Positions 1 through 5,469 are shown, counted from the stretch's first letter. The stretch: 5,469 nt of DNA from Acidimicrobiaceae bacterium (GCA_003151555.1 PLXU01000113.1:6516-11984), one strand, 5' to 3'. Program-made: numbers and translations. The notes: generated by a model from the sequence alone, not told the origin.

Positions 1-396
1 GAGGGTGGCGAGATTGGTCAGTGGGCCGATCGCCACGATGGTGAGCGGTCCCTGGGAAATTAAGTCGGCGAGCAGGTCAGACGCGTGGAGCGCACTGAGC
101 GCGACGTCGGGCTCGGGCCACTCGAGATCACCCAAGCCGTCGCTGCCGTGGACTTCACTGGCGTCGCCGGAGGTTCCCGCCAGTGGCTGCGCGCAACCGG
201 CGGCCACGAGCACGTCGCGTCGCCGGGCCAGCGCCAGTAGCCGGCGAGCGTTGAGGGTGGTCTTGTCGAGGCTCACGTTGCCGGCGACCGTCGTGAGCGC
301 CAGCACCTCGATCTCGGGGCTGGCCAGCGCGAGCAGGATCGCGACGGCGTCGTCCACGCCCGGGTCGGTGTCGATGACTACGCGCGTGCGAGCCAC
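1..396 (-). CDS. Nucleoside hydrolase (inosine/uridine-preferring family), N-terminal part
   Basis: Predicted to cleave the N-glycosidic bond of ribonucleosides, giving free base and ribose in the cytoplasm. Only the first 132 codons are present; the window edge removes the rest (the family is usually about 310-330 aa). The family's calcium- and ribose-binding signature IDTDPGVDDA lies at residues 8-17 (key Asp 9, 11, 15, 16). TTVAGN ends at Asn40, EVHGSDGLGD at 81-90 contains the conserved His83, and GPLTNLA is at 124-130. The start is GTG at 396-394, preceded six bases upstream by AGAGGT (408-403). It overlaps the end of the kinase gene by 19 bases, so the two are probably translated together. 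Family membership is clear. Purine versus pyrimidine preference cannot be told, because specificity residues in the C-terminal half (including the second His/Asp pair) are missing. Confidence 0.93.
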   Translation of the reverse strand, partial: MARTRVVIDTDPGVDDAVAILLALASPEIEVLALTTVAGNVSLDKTTLNARRLLALARRRDVLVAAGCAQPLAGTSGDASEVHGSDGLGDLEWPEPDVALSALHASDLLADLISQGPLTIVAIGPLTNLATL

Positions 397-1232
397 GTCG
401 TCACCTCTTCGTGAGTCGGCAGGGCGCCCTGCGCGCCCAGGGCCAGCGTGGCGAGCGCTCCGGCGGTCACCGCGTAGGCAAGCACATCGCGGGCCGGCCA
501 CCCGCGGGCCCACATCACGGCGTAGGCGGCGCAGAACACGTCGCCGGCGCCCACGGTGTCCACGGGATCGATCACCGGCGCGGCGACCCGGGCGACTTCA
601 CGGCCGTGTTGGAAGTGCACCGCCCCCTTGGCCCCCATCGTCACCACGCAGTGTTCAATCGTCGTGAGACTCAGGGACTCGGCCTCGCCTTCGTTGGCGA
701 TTACCACCGCGCAGCGATCGAGCGTCTCGGGATTGACGGGCGCCGCCGGGGCGACGTTCAAGATGAAGTGACGGCTGCGCGAAGCGGCGTCGTCGAGCAC
801 CGACGCCGCGACCTCCATCGAGGCGAGTACCACGTCAAAGGGTTCGAGATCGACGTCGGCCAGGTCCAGATCGGCGTTGGCACCGCGCGACACCACAATC
901 TCATTCTCACCGCGGTCGTCGACGGTAATGAACGCCGTGCCGGTAGGCCGCGAAGACCGACTGATAAGTTCGTCGTGCACGCCAAGGCCGCGCAGCGTGT
1001 CCAACAGCCACGCCGCGCTCTCGTCGCGGCCGAGTGTCGCAATCAAGGAAACGTTCGCGCCGAGGCGAGCGGCCGCGGCGGCCTGGTTGGCCCCCTTGCC
1101 CCCGCTGAGGCGCACCACGTCATCGCCCAGCACGGTCTCGCCGGGACGTGCGAGCCGGCGACAGCGAACCACCAGGTCAACGTTGCACGAGCCCACCACC
1201 CCAAGTCGAGGGGTGGTGGTGGAACCGGTCAC
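378..1232 (-). CDS. rbsK: Ribokinase-like PfkB-family sugar kinase
   Basis: Predicted to phosphorylate ribose to ribose 5-phosphate with ATP in the cytoplasm. The 284-residue protein is slightly shorter than typical ribokinases (about 300-310). It has the N-terminal sugar-binding strand GSCNVDLV (14-21), the ribokinase signature SGGKGANQAAAAARLG (43-58), a NVAPAAP segment (159-165, matching the family's NPAPA), NEGEAE (180-185), the PfkB signature DTVGAGD (225-231) with the likely catalytic base Asp231, and a typical ending GAQGALPTHEEV. The GGKGANQA form favours ribokinase over fructo- or adenosine kinases. The start is GTG; its GTGA overlaps the TGA stop of the binding-protein gene by four bases, and no good Shine-Dalgarno is seen, so translational coupling is likely. 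The 3' end overlaps the nucleoside hydrolase start by 19 bases. Next to that enzyme, its substrate is most simply the ribose released from nucleosides; a related pentose or nucleoside cannot be excluded. Confidence 0.9.
   Translation of the reverse strand: MTGSTTTPRLGVVGSCNVDLVVRCRRLARPGETVLGDDVVRLSGGKGANQAAAAARLGANVSLIATLGRDESAAWLLDTLRGLGVHDELISRSSRPTGTAFITVDDRGENEIVVSRGANADLDLADVDLEPFDVVLASMEVAASVLDDAASRSRHFILNVAPAAPVNPETLDRCAVVIANEGEAESLSLTTIEHCVVTMGAKGAVHFQHGREVARVAAPVIDPVDTVGAGDVFCAAYAVMWARGWPARDVLAYAVTAGALATLALGAQGALPTHEEVTTWLARA
403..408 (-). promoter_or_regulatory. Ribosome binding site of the nucleoside hydrolase gene
   Basis: The minus strand reads AGAGGT, six bases before the GTG codon at 396-394. 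It sits inside the last codons of the kinase gene and is the reason for choosing that GTG as the start. Confidence 0.6.
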
Positions 1233-2254
1233 GACGAGGGCAGAAACTTATTGGTGTAGTAGGTCGATGGCTGCTTCACCGCCGTGATCAACTTGATGCT
1301 CTTGAGCGCCCTGGCCATCGTGGCCCACTGGGCGCTCGTCTGCGTGAAGTACTGACCGGCGCTGTTCTTCATGAAGGGAATCGTCAACTTCCAGCCGGCC
1401 AGGCTATACGCGTTGCTGTAGCCGCTCTTGGGGTAGGCCTTGTCGAACTCCGAGGCCGCCTTGGTGGGATTGGCCACGGCCCACAGGGTGGCCTTCTCCA
1501 TCGCTGACATGAAGGCCGAGACGGTCTTCGGATTCGACGCCGCGTAGCTCCTGGTGGTCGCGTAGACCCAAATGGGAATGTTCGGCGCCCCAATCGCCGT
1601 GCCGAGCAGCGTGGATTCTTTGCCCTTGGTGCCCGACGTGTCAAAACCGGCGACTTCGTAATTGGACGTGTTCGTCGCGATGTTCACCTTGCCGGCGAGC
1701 AGGAACTTGAGATCCTGGCCGGTCGGGTCGGTGACGATGCTCACCTGGGAGGAGGTGAGCCCGGCGTGACGTAGGACGAAGGGCAGCATCGACTCGGTCC
1801 AGGTGTCGCCGTAGGAGAAGATCTTCTTACCCTCGATTTCGGACTTCAAGTTCTTGGCGGTGAGCGACACCCCGGGCTTGGCGAAGAGCGCCCAGTTGTT
1901 GCTCATGGTGTAGTTGCCTATCGAGAGCACCGGGGCGCCGGCGTTGACGGCCACGCCCATGTCCGTCGTGGTGATGAAACCAATTCCGGCGGCGCCGGTC
2001 GCGAGCAGTTTGGTGGTGGTGGAGGTGTCGGGCGGGAAGACGACCTTGACCTTGAGACCGCCCTGGGTGAAGAAGCCCTGATCCTGCGCGACGACCATGG
2101 GTACCAGCTCAAAGTCGGGACTGGGAAAGTCGTAGGCGAAGGTGACGTTGGTCAGGGGCGCGGCCGACGCGTTGGCGCCGAGGGCCAGCATCGTGAGCGA
2201 ACCGCTCGCCAGCGAACCGGCGAGGACGAGCGCCCCCAGTCGACGGATATTCAT
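1229..2254 (-). CDS. ABC transporter substrate-binding protein, NMT1/THI5-like (SsuA/ThiY type)
   Basis: Extracytoplasmic solute-binding protein of 341 aa. It opens with a Sec-type signal peptide: Arg4-Arg5, a hydrophobic stretch at about 6-26, and a cleavage site most likely after ASA at 29-31. The mature part follows the NMT1/THI5 pattern: an early strand with an FAYDFPSPDF-like ligand-facing segment, MVVAQDQGFFTQGGLKVKVVFPP (a long family block at about 53-75), then a GAAGIGF turn. The protein contains no cysteine, so it has no lipobox and is not a lipoprotein; the CCCFC motif of yeast Thi5 enzymes is also absent. Known ligands in this fold include sulfonates, thiamine pyrimidine precursors, riboflavin and pyrimidines. 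The downstream kinase and hydrolase suggest a nucleoside or base, but this is inference. The gene lies 30 bases after the permease with its own strong ribosome site, and its stop overlaps the kinase start. Confidence 0.88.
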   Translation of the reverse strand: MNIRRLGALVLAGSLASGSLTMLALGANASAAPLTNVTFAYDFPSPDFELVPMVVAQDQGFFTQGGLKVKVVFPPDTSTTTKLLATGAAGIGFITTTDMGVAVNAGAPVLSIGNYTMSNNWALFAKPGVSLTAKNLKSEIEGKKIFSYGDTWTESMLPFVLRHAGLTSSQVSIVTDPTGQDLKFLLAGKVNIATNTSNYEVAGFDTSGTKGKESTLLGTAIGAPNIPIWVYATTRSYAASNPKTVSAFMSAMEKATLWAVANPTKAASEFDKAYPKSGYSNAYSLAGWKLTIPFMKNSAGQYFTQTSAQWATMARALKSIKLITAVKQPSTYYTNKFLPSS

Positions 2255-2256
2255 GA

Positions 2257-2264
2257 CCCTCCCT
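2257..2264 (-). promoter_or_regulatory. Strong ribosome binding site of the binding-protein gene
   Basis: The minus strand reads AGGGAGGG just before the ATG at 2254-2252, after a run of four A. It is the richest Shine-Dalgarno in the leftward operon, fitting the need for more binding protein than membrane parts. The spacing is short (about 3 bases from the GGAGG core). Confidence 0.6.
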
Positions 2265-2284
2265 TTTAAGAACTTGGCAGAAGG

Positions 2285-3175
2285 TTAATGGACCCTCAAG
2301 GTGGGGGGCACATCGCGGCGGCGGCGAAACATCGATCGCCGAGCCACGGTGCGTCGCTGCCACGGCGTGGCGAGGACTTCGCTGCCCACGATCAGCAAGA
2401 ACCAACTGATGCCAATGGCGGTCATCACCATCGTGGTGCCGTAGACGGCCGCCACGTTGAAATTGGTGTTGGCGGTTTCTTGATATAACGCCAATGAGCC
2501 TGACGCTCCACTCGGCGTGACCAACTCGCCAAGGATGGCGCCGGTAACGGCGTAGGTGGCGCCAATCTTCATTCCCGCGAAGAGCGACGTGGTGCTCGCG
2601 GGAATCTCGATCTGCCAGAACGTGCGCCAGCGCGACGCGCCGTAGACGCGCGCCAGATTAAGCAGGTCCTGGTCGACGTGGCTCAGCCCCGCCAGCACGT
2701 TGACGGTGACCGGGAAGAAGACAATCCACGCGACGATCACGACCTTGGGCGTCACGCCGAAGCCCAGGATCAGTACGAGCGGCGCGCCTAGGGCAATGAT
2801 GGGCACGCCCTGGGAGAGCACCAACACGGGGTAGACCATCCGGTGCAGGAAGGGGGTCTTGGCCATGATCACGCCCAGTCCGAGGCCTAGGACTGCGCCG
2901 CAGACGAAGCCGTAGATGGTCTCGCGAATCGTGCCGAGCACGAGGGGCCAGAGCAGACCCCAGTTATCGGTCACCGACTGGATCGCGGCCATGGGCCGCG
3001 GCGCGATGTACGGCGCCACGTGAAAGATGATGACGATGGCCTGCCAGAGAAGGAGGACGAGCACAATCGACAACACGGGGATGCCGACGTTGCGCAGGAC
3101 TGTTTGCGTGCGTGATCGATCTCGTTGGCCCGACTCGCGCGGCGCACGCTCGAGGTCGCGAGTCTGCGGATCCAT
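2285..3175 (-). CDS. ABC transporter permease (SsuC/TauC/ThiX-type, BPD_transp_1 family)
   Basis: Inner-membrane channel subunit, probably a homodimer since only one permease gene is present. The 296-residue protein has an Arg-rich cytoplasmic N-terminus and about six membrane segments (roughly 32-51, 78-104, 113-139, 144-164, 197-220, 243-268). The EAA-type coupling loop that contacts the ATPase runs at 174-192: LARVYGASRWRTFWQIEIP, with the conserved Gly and the I-x-I/L-P ending. The C-terminal tail is very basic (RRSMFRRRR). Start choice: ATG at 3175-3173 has a G-run (3189-3184) eight bases upstream and lies two bases after the ATPase stop. A TTG at 3181-3179 would add two residues (Met-Thr), overlap that stop, and sit too near the G-run, so ATG is preferred. 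Family is certain; substrate cannot be read from it. Confidence 0.92.
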   Translation of the reverse strand: MDPQTRDLERAPRESGQRDRSRTQTVLRNVGIPVLSIVLVLLLWQAIVIIFHVAPYIAPRPMAAIQSVTDNWGLLWPLVLGTIRETIYGFVCGAVLGLGLGVIMAKTPFLHRMVYPVLVLSQGVPIIALGAPLVLILGFGVTPKVVIVAWIVFFPVTVNVLAGLSHVDQDLLNLARVYGASRWRTFWQIEIPASTTSLFAGMKIGATYAVTGAILGELVTPSGASGSLALYQETANTNFNVAAVYGTTMVMTAIGISWFLLIVGSEVLATPWQRRTVARRSMFRRRRDVPPTLRVH

Positions 3176-3177
3176 CG

Positions 3178-3933
3178 TCAACGCCCCCCGTGCAGCAAGT
3201 GCAATATCTGGCTCTTGAGCTCAACGAAGTGGGGATCGGTGAGCACGTCCAGGTTGCGCGGGCGAGCCAGCGGGTTGACAAAATCCGCGATGATCCGCCC
3301 GGGTCGCGGCGACATCACCAGCACGCGGTCCGAGAGGAATATTGACTCGTCGACGTCATGGGTGATGAAGAGTACTGTGCGTTGCGCTTCCTTCCACACC
3401 TCGAGCAGCCACTGCTGCATCTCGAGGCGGGTCTGCGCGTCGAGGGCGCCGAAAGGCTCGTCGAGCAACAGCAGAGGGTGACGAGTCACCAGCGTGCGCA
3501 TGAAGGCCACCCGTTGACGCATGCCGCCCGACAGGGCGTGGGGGTAGTGGCGCAGGAACTCGCCCAGACCGTACTGCTCGGCCACTCGTCGGGCCTCGGC
3601 ACGGTCGTCGTCGTTGACGCCCCGGGTGAGGCGCGCCGCCATGGTGATGTTCTCCTCCACCGTGCGCCACGGCATCAACAGGTCCTTTTGCAACATGTAG
3701 CCCACGTGACCCGCGGTGCCCGTGACCACGTGGTCGGCGACCTGAACCTCACCAGAGTCGGGTTTCAAGAGACCGGCAATGACGTTGAACAGCGTCGACT
3801 TTCCACAACCCGATGGGCCCACGATCGCGACGAAGGAGCCGTCTTGGATGTCGAGCGACGTTGGCTCGAGAGCGAGCGTGGCACCGAAGGATTTTGCGAC
3901 GCCACGCAGCTGCAAAAGGTCGTTCGAACTCAC
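3178..3933 (-). CDS. ABC transporter ATP-binding protein (SsuB/TauB/ThiZ-type)
   Basis: Cytoplasmic ATPase subunit that powers the importer formed with the next two genes. All nucleotide-binding motifs are intact in 251 aa: Walker A GPSGCGKST (39-47), Q-loop Gln82 in MLQKDLLMPWRTVEENI, ABC signature LSGGMRQR (134-141), Walker B LLLLDEP (154-160), D-loop ALD (163-165) and switch His192 in THD. The MPWRTVEEN segment is typical of the nitrate/sulfonate/taurine/thiamine-precursor group. After the signature the protein reads VAFMRTL, not the VALARAL common in SsuB-like proteins, which may point to the ThiZ/pyrimidine branch (weak inference). The start is GTG at 3933-3931, with no Shine-Dalgarno and a -10-like TACATT six bases upstream, so the mRNA may be leaderless. 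It is the first gene of the leftward operon; its stop lies two bases before the permease ATG. Confidence 0.94.
   Translation of the reverse strand: MSSNDLLQLRGVAKSFGATLALEPTSLDIQDGSFVAIVGPSGCGKSTLFNVIAGLLKPDSGEVQVADHVVTGTAGHVGYMLQKDLLMPWRTVEENITMAARLTRGVNDDDRAEARRVAEQYGLGEFLRHYPHALSGGMRQRVAFMRTLVTRHPLLLLDEPFGALDAQTRLEMQQWLLEVWKEAQRTVLFITHDVDESIFLSDRVLVMSPRPGRIIADFVNPLARPRNLDVLTDPHFVELKSQILHLLHGGR
3184..3189 (-). promoter_or_regulatory. Ribosome binding site of the permease gene
   Basis: A run of six G on the minus strand within the last codons of the ATPase gene, eight bases before the ATG at 3175. Its distance decides for this ATG over the TTG at 3181. Confidence 0.45.
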
Positions 3934-3939
3934 GGGACA

Positions 3940-3945
3940 AATGTA
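3940..3945 (-). promoter_or_regulatory. Possible -10 element of the leftward operon (leaderless start)
   Basis: The minus strand reads TACATT, fitting TAnnnT, and ends six bases before the GTG of the ATPase gene. This is the distance expected if transcription begins at or next to the start codon. No convincing -35 box is seen (AGGTTA or GAGGTT at the right distance is a poor match). Confidence 0.45.
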
Positions 3946-3962
3946 ACCGGACCCTCGCGGAG

Positions 3963-3968
3963 TAACCT
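3963..3968 (+). promoter_or_regulatory. Possible -10 element of ychF
   Basis: TAACCT fits TAnnnT and lies ten bases before the ychF ATG, which would give a leader of only a few bases. No -35 match is visible at 16-18 bases. It also forms part of a GTAACC direct repeat, so a regulator site is another reading. Confidence 0.25.
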
Positions 3969-3978
3969 CAGGGGTTCT

Positions 3979-5058
3979 ATGGCGCTCTCCATCGGCATTG
4001 TTGGCCTACCAAACGTCGGCAAGTCGACACTCTTTAACGCCCTCACCAACAACAACGTGCTCGCGGCGAACTACCCCTTCGCCACCATCGAACCCAACAT
4101 CGGCGTGGTGGCCGTGCCCGACGCACGATTAGCCAAACTGGCCGAGGTGTTTCACTCGCAGCGAATATTGCCGGCCGTGGTGACCTTCGTCGATATCGCG
4201 GGCATCGTGCGCGGCGCCTCGGTGGGCGAAGGACTCGGCAACCAGTTCCTGGCGGCGATACGAGAGTCCGACGCCATCTGCGAAGTCGTGCGAGTCTTCG
4301 AAGACGACGACGTCATCCACATCGACGGCAAGATCGACCCGGCCAGCGACGTCGAAACGATCGAGACGGAGCTGATCCTCGCCGACCTGCAAACGGTGGA
4401 AAAAGCCGTGACTCGACTCGAAAAGGAAGCCCGGCGCAGCCCCGAGGCAGCCACGAAGCTGGCCGAGGTGCTAAAGGCCCAGAAGTCGCTCAACGAGGGA
4501 ACGGTCATTTCCAAGGTCACGAGGGACCTCGATCACGACGCCCTGGCCGACCTGCATCTACTCACCGACAAGCCCTTCATCTACGTCTTTAACGTCGATG
4601 AAACGACCATCGCCGACGAGGCGCGCCGCCAAGAACTCATCGCGTCGGTCGCCCCGGCCAACTGCGTGGTGCTCTGCGCCAAGGTGGAGGCCGAGCTCTC
4701 GGGACTCGACGAGTCCGATGCGCTCGAGCTGCTGCAGTCCTACGGCCAGGGCGAGTCCGGTCTCGCCCAACTCTCGCGCGTGGGCTTCGCCGCACTGGGG
4801 CTGCAGACGTTCCTCACGGCCGGACCCAAGGAGACGAGGGCCTGGACCATCCACCAGGGCGACACCGCGCCCGAAGCGGCGGGCGTCATCCACACGGACT
4901 TCCAAAAGCACTTCATTAAGGCGGAGGTCGTGGCCTACGACGATCTCATGGCCGCCGGCACCATGGCCGGCGTGCGCGCCGCCGGCAAGGCCCGCATCGA
5001 GGGCAAGGAGTACGTGATGCACGACGGCGACGTGGTGGAGTTCCGCGTCAACGCGTAA
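3979..5058 (+). CDS. ychF: Ribosome-associated P-loop ATPase/GTPase-fold protein YchF (OLA1 family)
   Basis: Conserved housekeeping protein that binds ribosomes and, in studied homologues, hydrolyses ATP; linked to translation and stress responses. The 359 residues match the family length (E. coli 363). G1 is GLPNVGKST (9-17), the switch region is YPFATIEPN (32-40), and G3 is DIAG (72-75) followed by IVRGASVGEGLGNQFL. The base-recognition motif is NVDE (205-208) in place of the NKxD of true GTPases, as expected for this ATP-preferring family. A helical, coiled-coil-like insert covers about 130-175, and the C-terminal TGS domain (from about 275) has the usual DFQKHFIKAEV, GTMAGVRAAGKARIEGKEY and DGDVVEFR segments. 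The start is ATG at 3979, preceded by AGGGG (3970-3974). The reading frame stays open upstream over the ATPase gene, but homology begins exactly at this ATG. It is divergent from the transporter operon and 72 bases before ahcY. Confidence 0.97.
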   Translation: MALSIGIVGLPNVGKSTLFNALTNNNVLAANYPFATIEPNIGVVAVPDARLAKLAEVFHSQRILPAVVTFVDIAGIVRGASVGEGLGNQFLAAIRESDAICEVVRVFEDDDVIHIDGKIDPASDVETIETELILADLQTVEKAVTRLEKEARRSPEAATKLAEVLKAQKSLNEGTVISKVTRDLDHDALADLHLLTDKPFIYVFNVDETTIADEARRQELIASVAPANCVVLCAKVEAELSGLDESDALELLQSYGQGESGLAQLSRVGFAALGLQTFLTAGPKETRAWTIHQGDTAPEAAGVIHTDFQKHFIKAEVVAYDDLMAAGTMAGVRAAGKARIEGKEYVMHDGDVVEFRVNA

Positions 5059-5062
5059 CCAC

Positions 5063-5068
5063 TACCAT
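5063..5068 (+). promoter_or_regulatory. Possible -10 element ahead of ahcY
   Basis: TACCAT fits TAnnnT and lies just after the ychF stop. Transcription from it would begin near 5075, at the 5' arm of the hairpin at 5072-5104. No clear -35 is seen inside the end of ychF, so readthrough from ychF is equally possible. Confidence 0.25.
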
Positions 5069-5071
5069 TTA

Positions 5072-5104
5072 TCCAGGCGAATTCGACAGAGGTCGGCGCC
5101 TGGA
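5072..5104 (+). promoter_or_regulatory. Nested hairpin between ychF and ahcY (leader element or terminator)
   Basis: CCAGGCG (5073-5079) is perfectly complementary to CGCCTGG (5097-5103), and T5072-A5104 adds an eighth pair. Inside, CGAC (5084-5087) pairs with GTCG (5092-5095) around an AGAG tetraloop, with a possible T5083-G5096 wobble, leaving only a three-base bulge (5080-5082). No T-run follows, so a classical intrinsic terminator is unlikely, although actinobacterial terminators often lack one. The ribosome site of ahcY begins 17 bases after the stem, so it would remain free. A leader structure controlling or stabilising ahcY mRNA is possible; no known riboswitch consensus was recognised. 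Confidence 0.5.
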
Positions 5105-5121
5105 GAGTCTTACCAATCCTT

Positions 5122-5126
5122 AGGAG
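5122..5126 (+). promoter_or_regulatory. Ribosome binding site of ahcY
   Basis: AGGAG lies four bases before the ATG at 5131 and supports that start. Confidence 0.7.
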
Positions 5127-5130
5127 AATC

Positions 5131-5469
5131 ATGACCTCTGCAACTTTCGATTTCAAGGTCGCCGACCTTTCACTGGCGAATTTCGGTCGCGCCGAGATGA
5201 CGCTGGCCGAGCACGAGATGCCCGGGCTCATGGCGATGCGCGCCGAATTTGGCGACGCCAAACCCCTCAAGGGTTCGCGCATCGCGGGTTCGCTGCACAT
5301 GACGATCCAAACGGCCGTGCTCATCGAAACGCTGGTCGCCCTGGGCGCCGACGTGCGTTGGGTGAGCTGCAATATTTTCTCCACCCAGGACCACGCCGCG
5401 GCCGCGGTCGTCGTGGGTCCTCACGGCACAGCCGATGACCCCCAGGGCGTGCCCGTCTTCGCGTGGAAG
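5131..5469 (+). CDS. ahcY: Adenosylhomocysteinase (S-adenosylhomocysteine hydrolase), N-terminal part
   Basis: NAD-dependent cytoplasmic enzyme that reversibly splits S-adenosylhomocysteine into adenosine and homocysteine, removing the inhibitory product of methylation reactions. The first 113 codons are present; the right edge cuts the gene (the actinobacterial enzyme is about 480-490 aa). Recognisable blocks are VADLSLANFGR (10-20), EMPGLMAMR (29-37), GSLHMTIQTAVLIETL (53-68) and the family signature SCNIFSTQDHAAAAV (79-93). Substrate-pocket residues His56, Thr58, Cys80, Asn81, Ser84, Gln86 and Asp87 are all in place by comparison with the human enzyme. The segment GPHGTADDPQGVPVFAWK at the end is typical of the longer bacterial form seen in mycobacteria. 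The start is ATG at 5131 with AGGAG upstream. It shares strand with ychF after a 72-base gap containing a hairpin, so co-transcription or its own promoter are both possible. Confidence 0.96.
   Translation, partial: MTSATFDFKVADLSLANFGRAEMTLAEHEMPGLMAMRAEFGDAKPLKGSRIAGSLHMTIQTAVLIETLVALGADVRWVSCNIFSTQDHAAAAVVVGPHGTADDPQGVPVFAWK

Noticed and set aside
1211..1222. Short GGT trinucleotide run near the start of the kinase gene, possible slippage site
   Set aside because: It has only about four repeat units and encodes a threonine stretch in a variable N-terminus; a similar short run lies near 2009-2020. This is too short to suggest phase variation.
411..1259. Long open frame of 282 codons on the plus strand opposite the kinase gene
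   Set aside because: It mirrors the kinase on the other strand, is low-complexity (rich in Gly, Arg, His), matches no family I recognise, and is the usual effect of high-GC codon bias on the opposite strand.
3176..3181. TTG start for the permease, two codons upstream
   Set aside because: The G-run ribosome site would be only two bases away, against eight for the ATG at 3175. The difference is only two residues and cannot be fully excluded.
3358..3978. Upstream extension of the ychF frame that would give a 566-residue protein
   Set aside because: The extra 207 residues are antisense to the ATPase gene and look like no protein family, whereas YchF homology begins exactly at the ATG at 3979.
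5059..5130. SAH or SAM riboswitch ahead of ahcY
   Set aside because: The conserved core sequences of the known classes, as I remember them, are not seen, and the space is short. Only a hairpin can be supported.
4935..5384. Minus-strand open frame of 149 codons across the end of ychF and the start of ahcY
   Set aside because: It is antisense to two well-recognised genes, has no family resemblance and no ribosome site of note.
1..5469. Mobile elements, CRISPR arrays, defence genes, tRNA or rRNA genes
   Set aside because: Both strands were read for these. Genes fill nearly the whole window and all are recognisable metabolic or housekeeping families; no terminal inverted repeats, transposase motifs, spaced repeats or RNA genes were seen.

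Overview
The window looks like ordinary chromosome from a GC-rich actinobacterium, possibly of the Acidimicrobiia. This is an inference from three things: high G+C, the close resemblance of the YchF and AhcY proteins to actinobacterial forms (AhcY carries the GPHGT...DPQGVPVFAW segment familiar from mycobacterial-type enzymes), and start sites with little or no leader. No mobile element, phage, CRISPR array, tRNA or rRNA is visible.

Minus strand, 1-3933: five tightly packed genes read leftwards from a short divergent promoter region. In transcription order they are an ABC ATPase (3933-3178), an ABC permease (3175-2285), a secreted NMT1/THI5-like substrate-binding protein (2254-1229), a ribokinase-like PfkB sugar kinase (1232-378) and the first 132 codons of a nucleoside hydrolase (396-1, cut by the window edge). 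The genes overlap or nearly touch, except for a 30-base gap ahead of the binding protein, which has its own strong ribosome binding site. The simplest reading is one operon for uptake and breakdown of a nucleoside or related compound. The transporter brings it in, the hydrolase splits base from ribose, and the kinase makes ribose 5-phosphate. The transporter belongs to the SsuABC/ThiXYZ class, not to the BmpA-type transporters usually linked to nucleosides, so its substrate is the main open question.

Intergenic 3934-3978: 45 bases separate the two divergent units. They hold a -10-like box placed for leaderless transcription of the ATPase gene, a possible -10 for ychF, and a direct repeat of GTAACC.

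Plus strand, 3979-5469: ychF (complete, 359 aa), then a 72-base gap with a strong nested hairpin (5072-5104), then the first 113 codons of ahcY, cut by the right edge. These are housekeeping genes: a ribosome-associated ATPase/GTPase-fold protein and S-adenosylhomocysteine hydrolase.

Nothing here is clearly a new kind of system. The observations most worth following are the unusual pairing of a THI5-like transporter with nucleoside-salvage enzymes and the structured leader ahead of ahcY.
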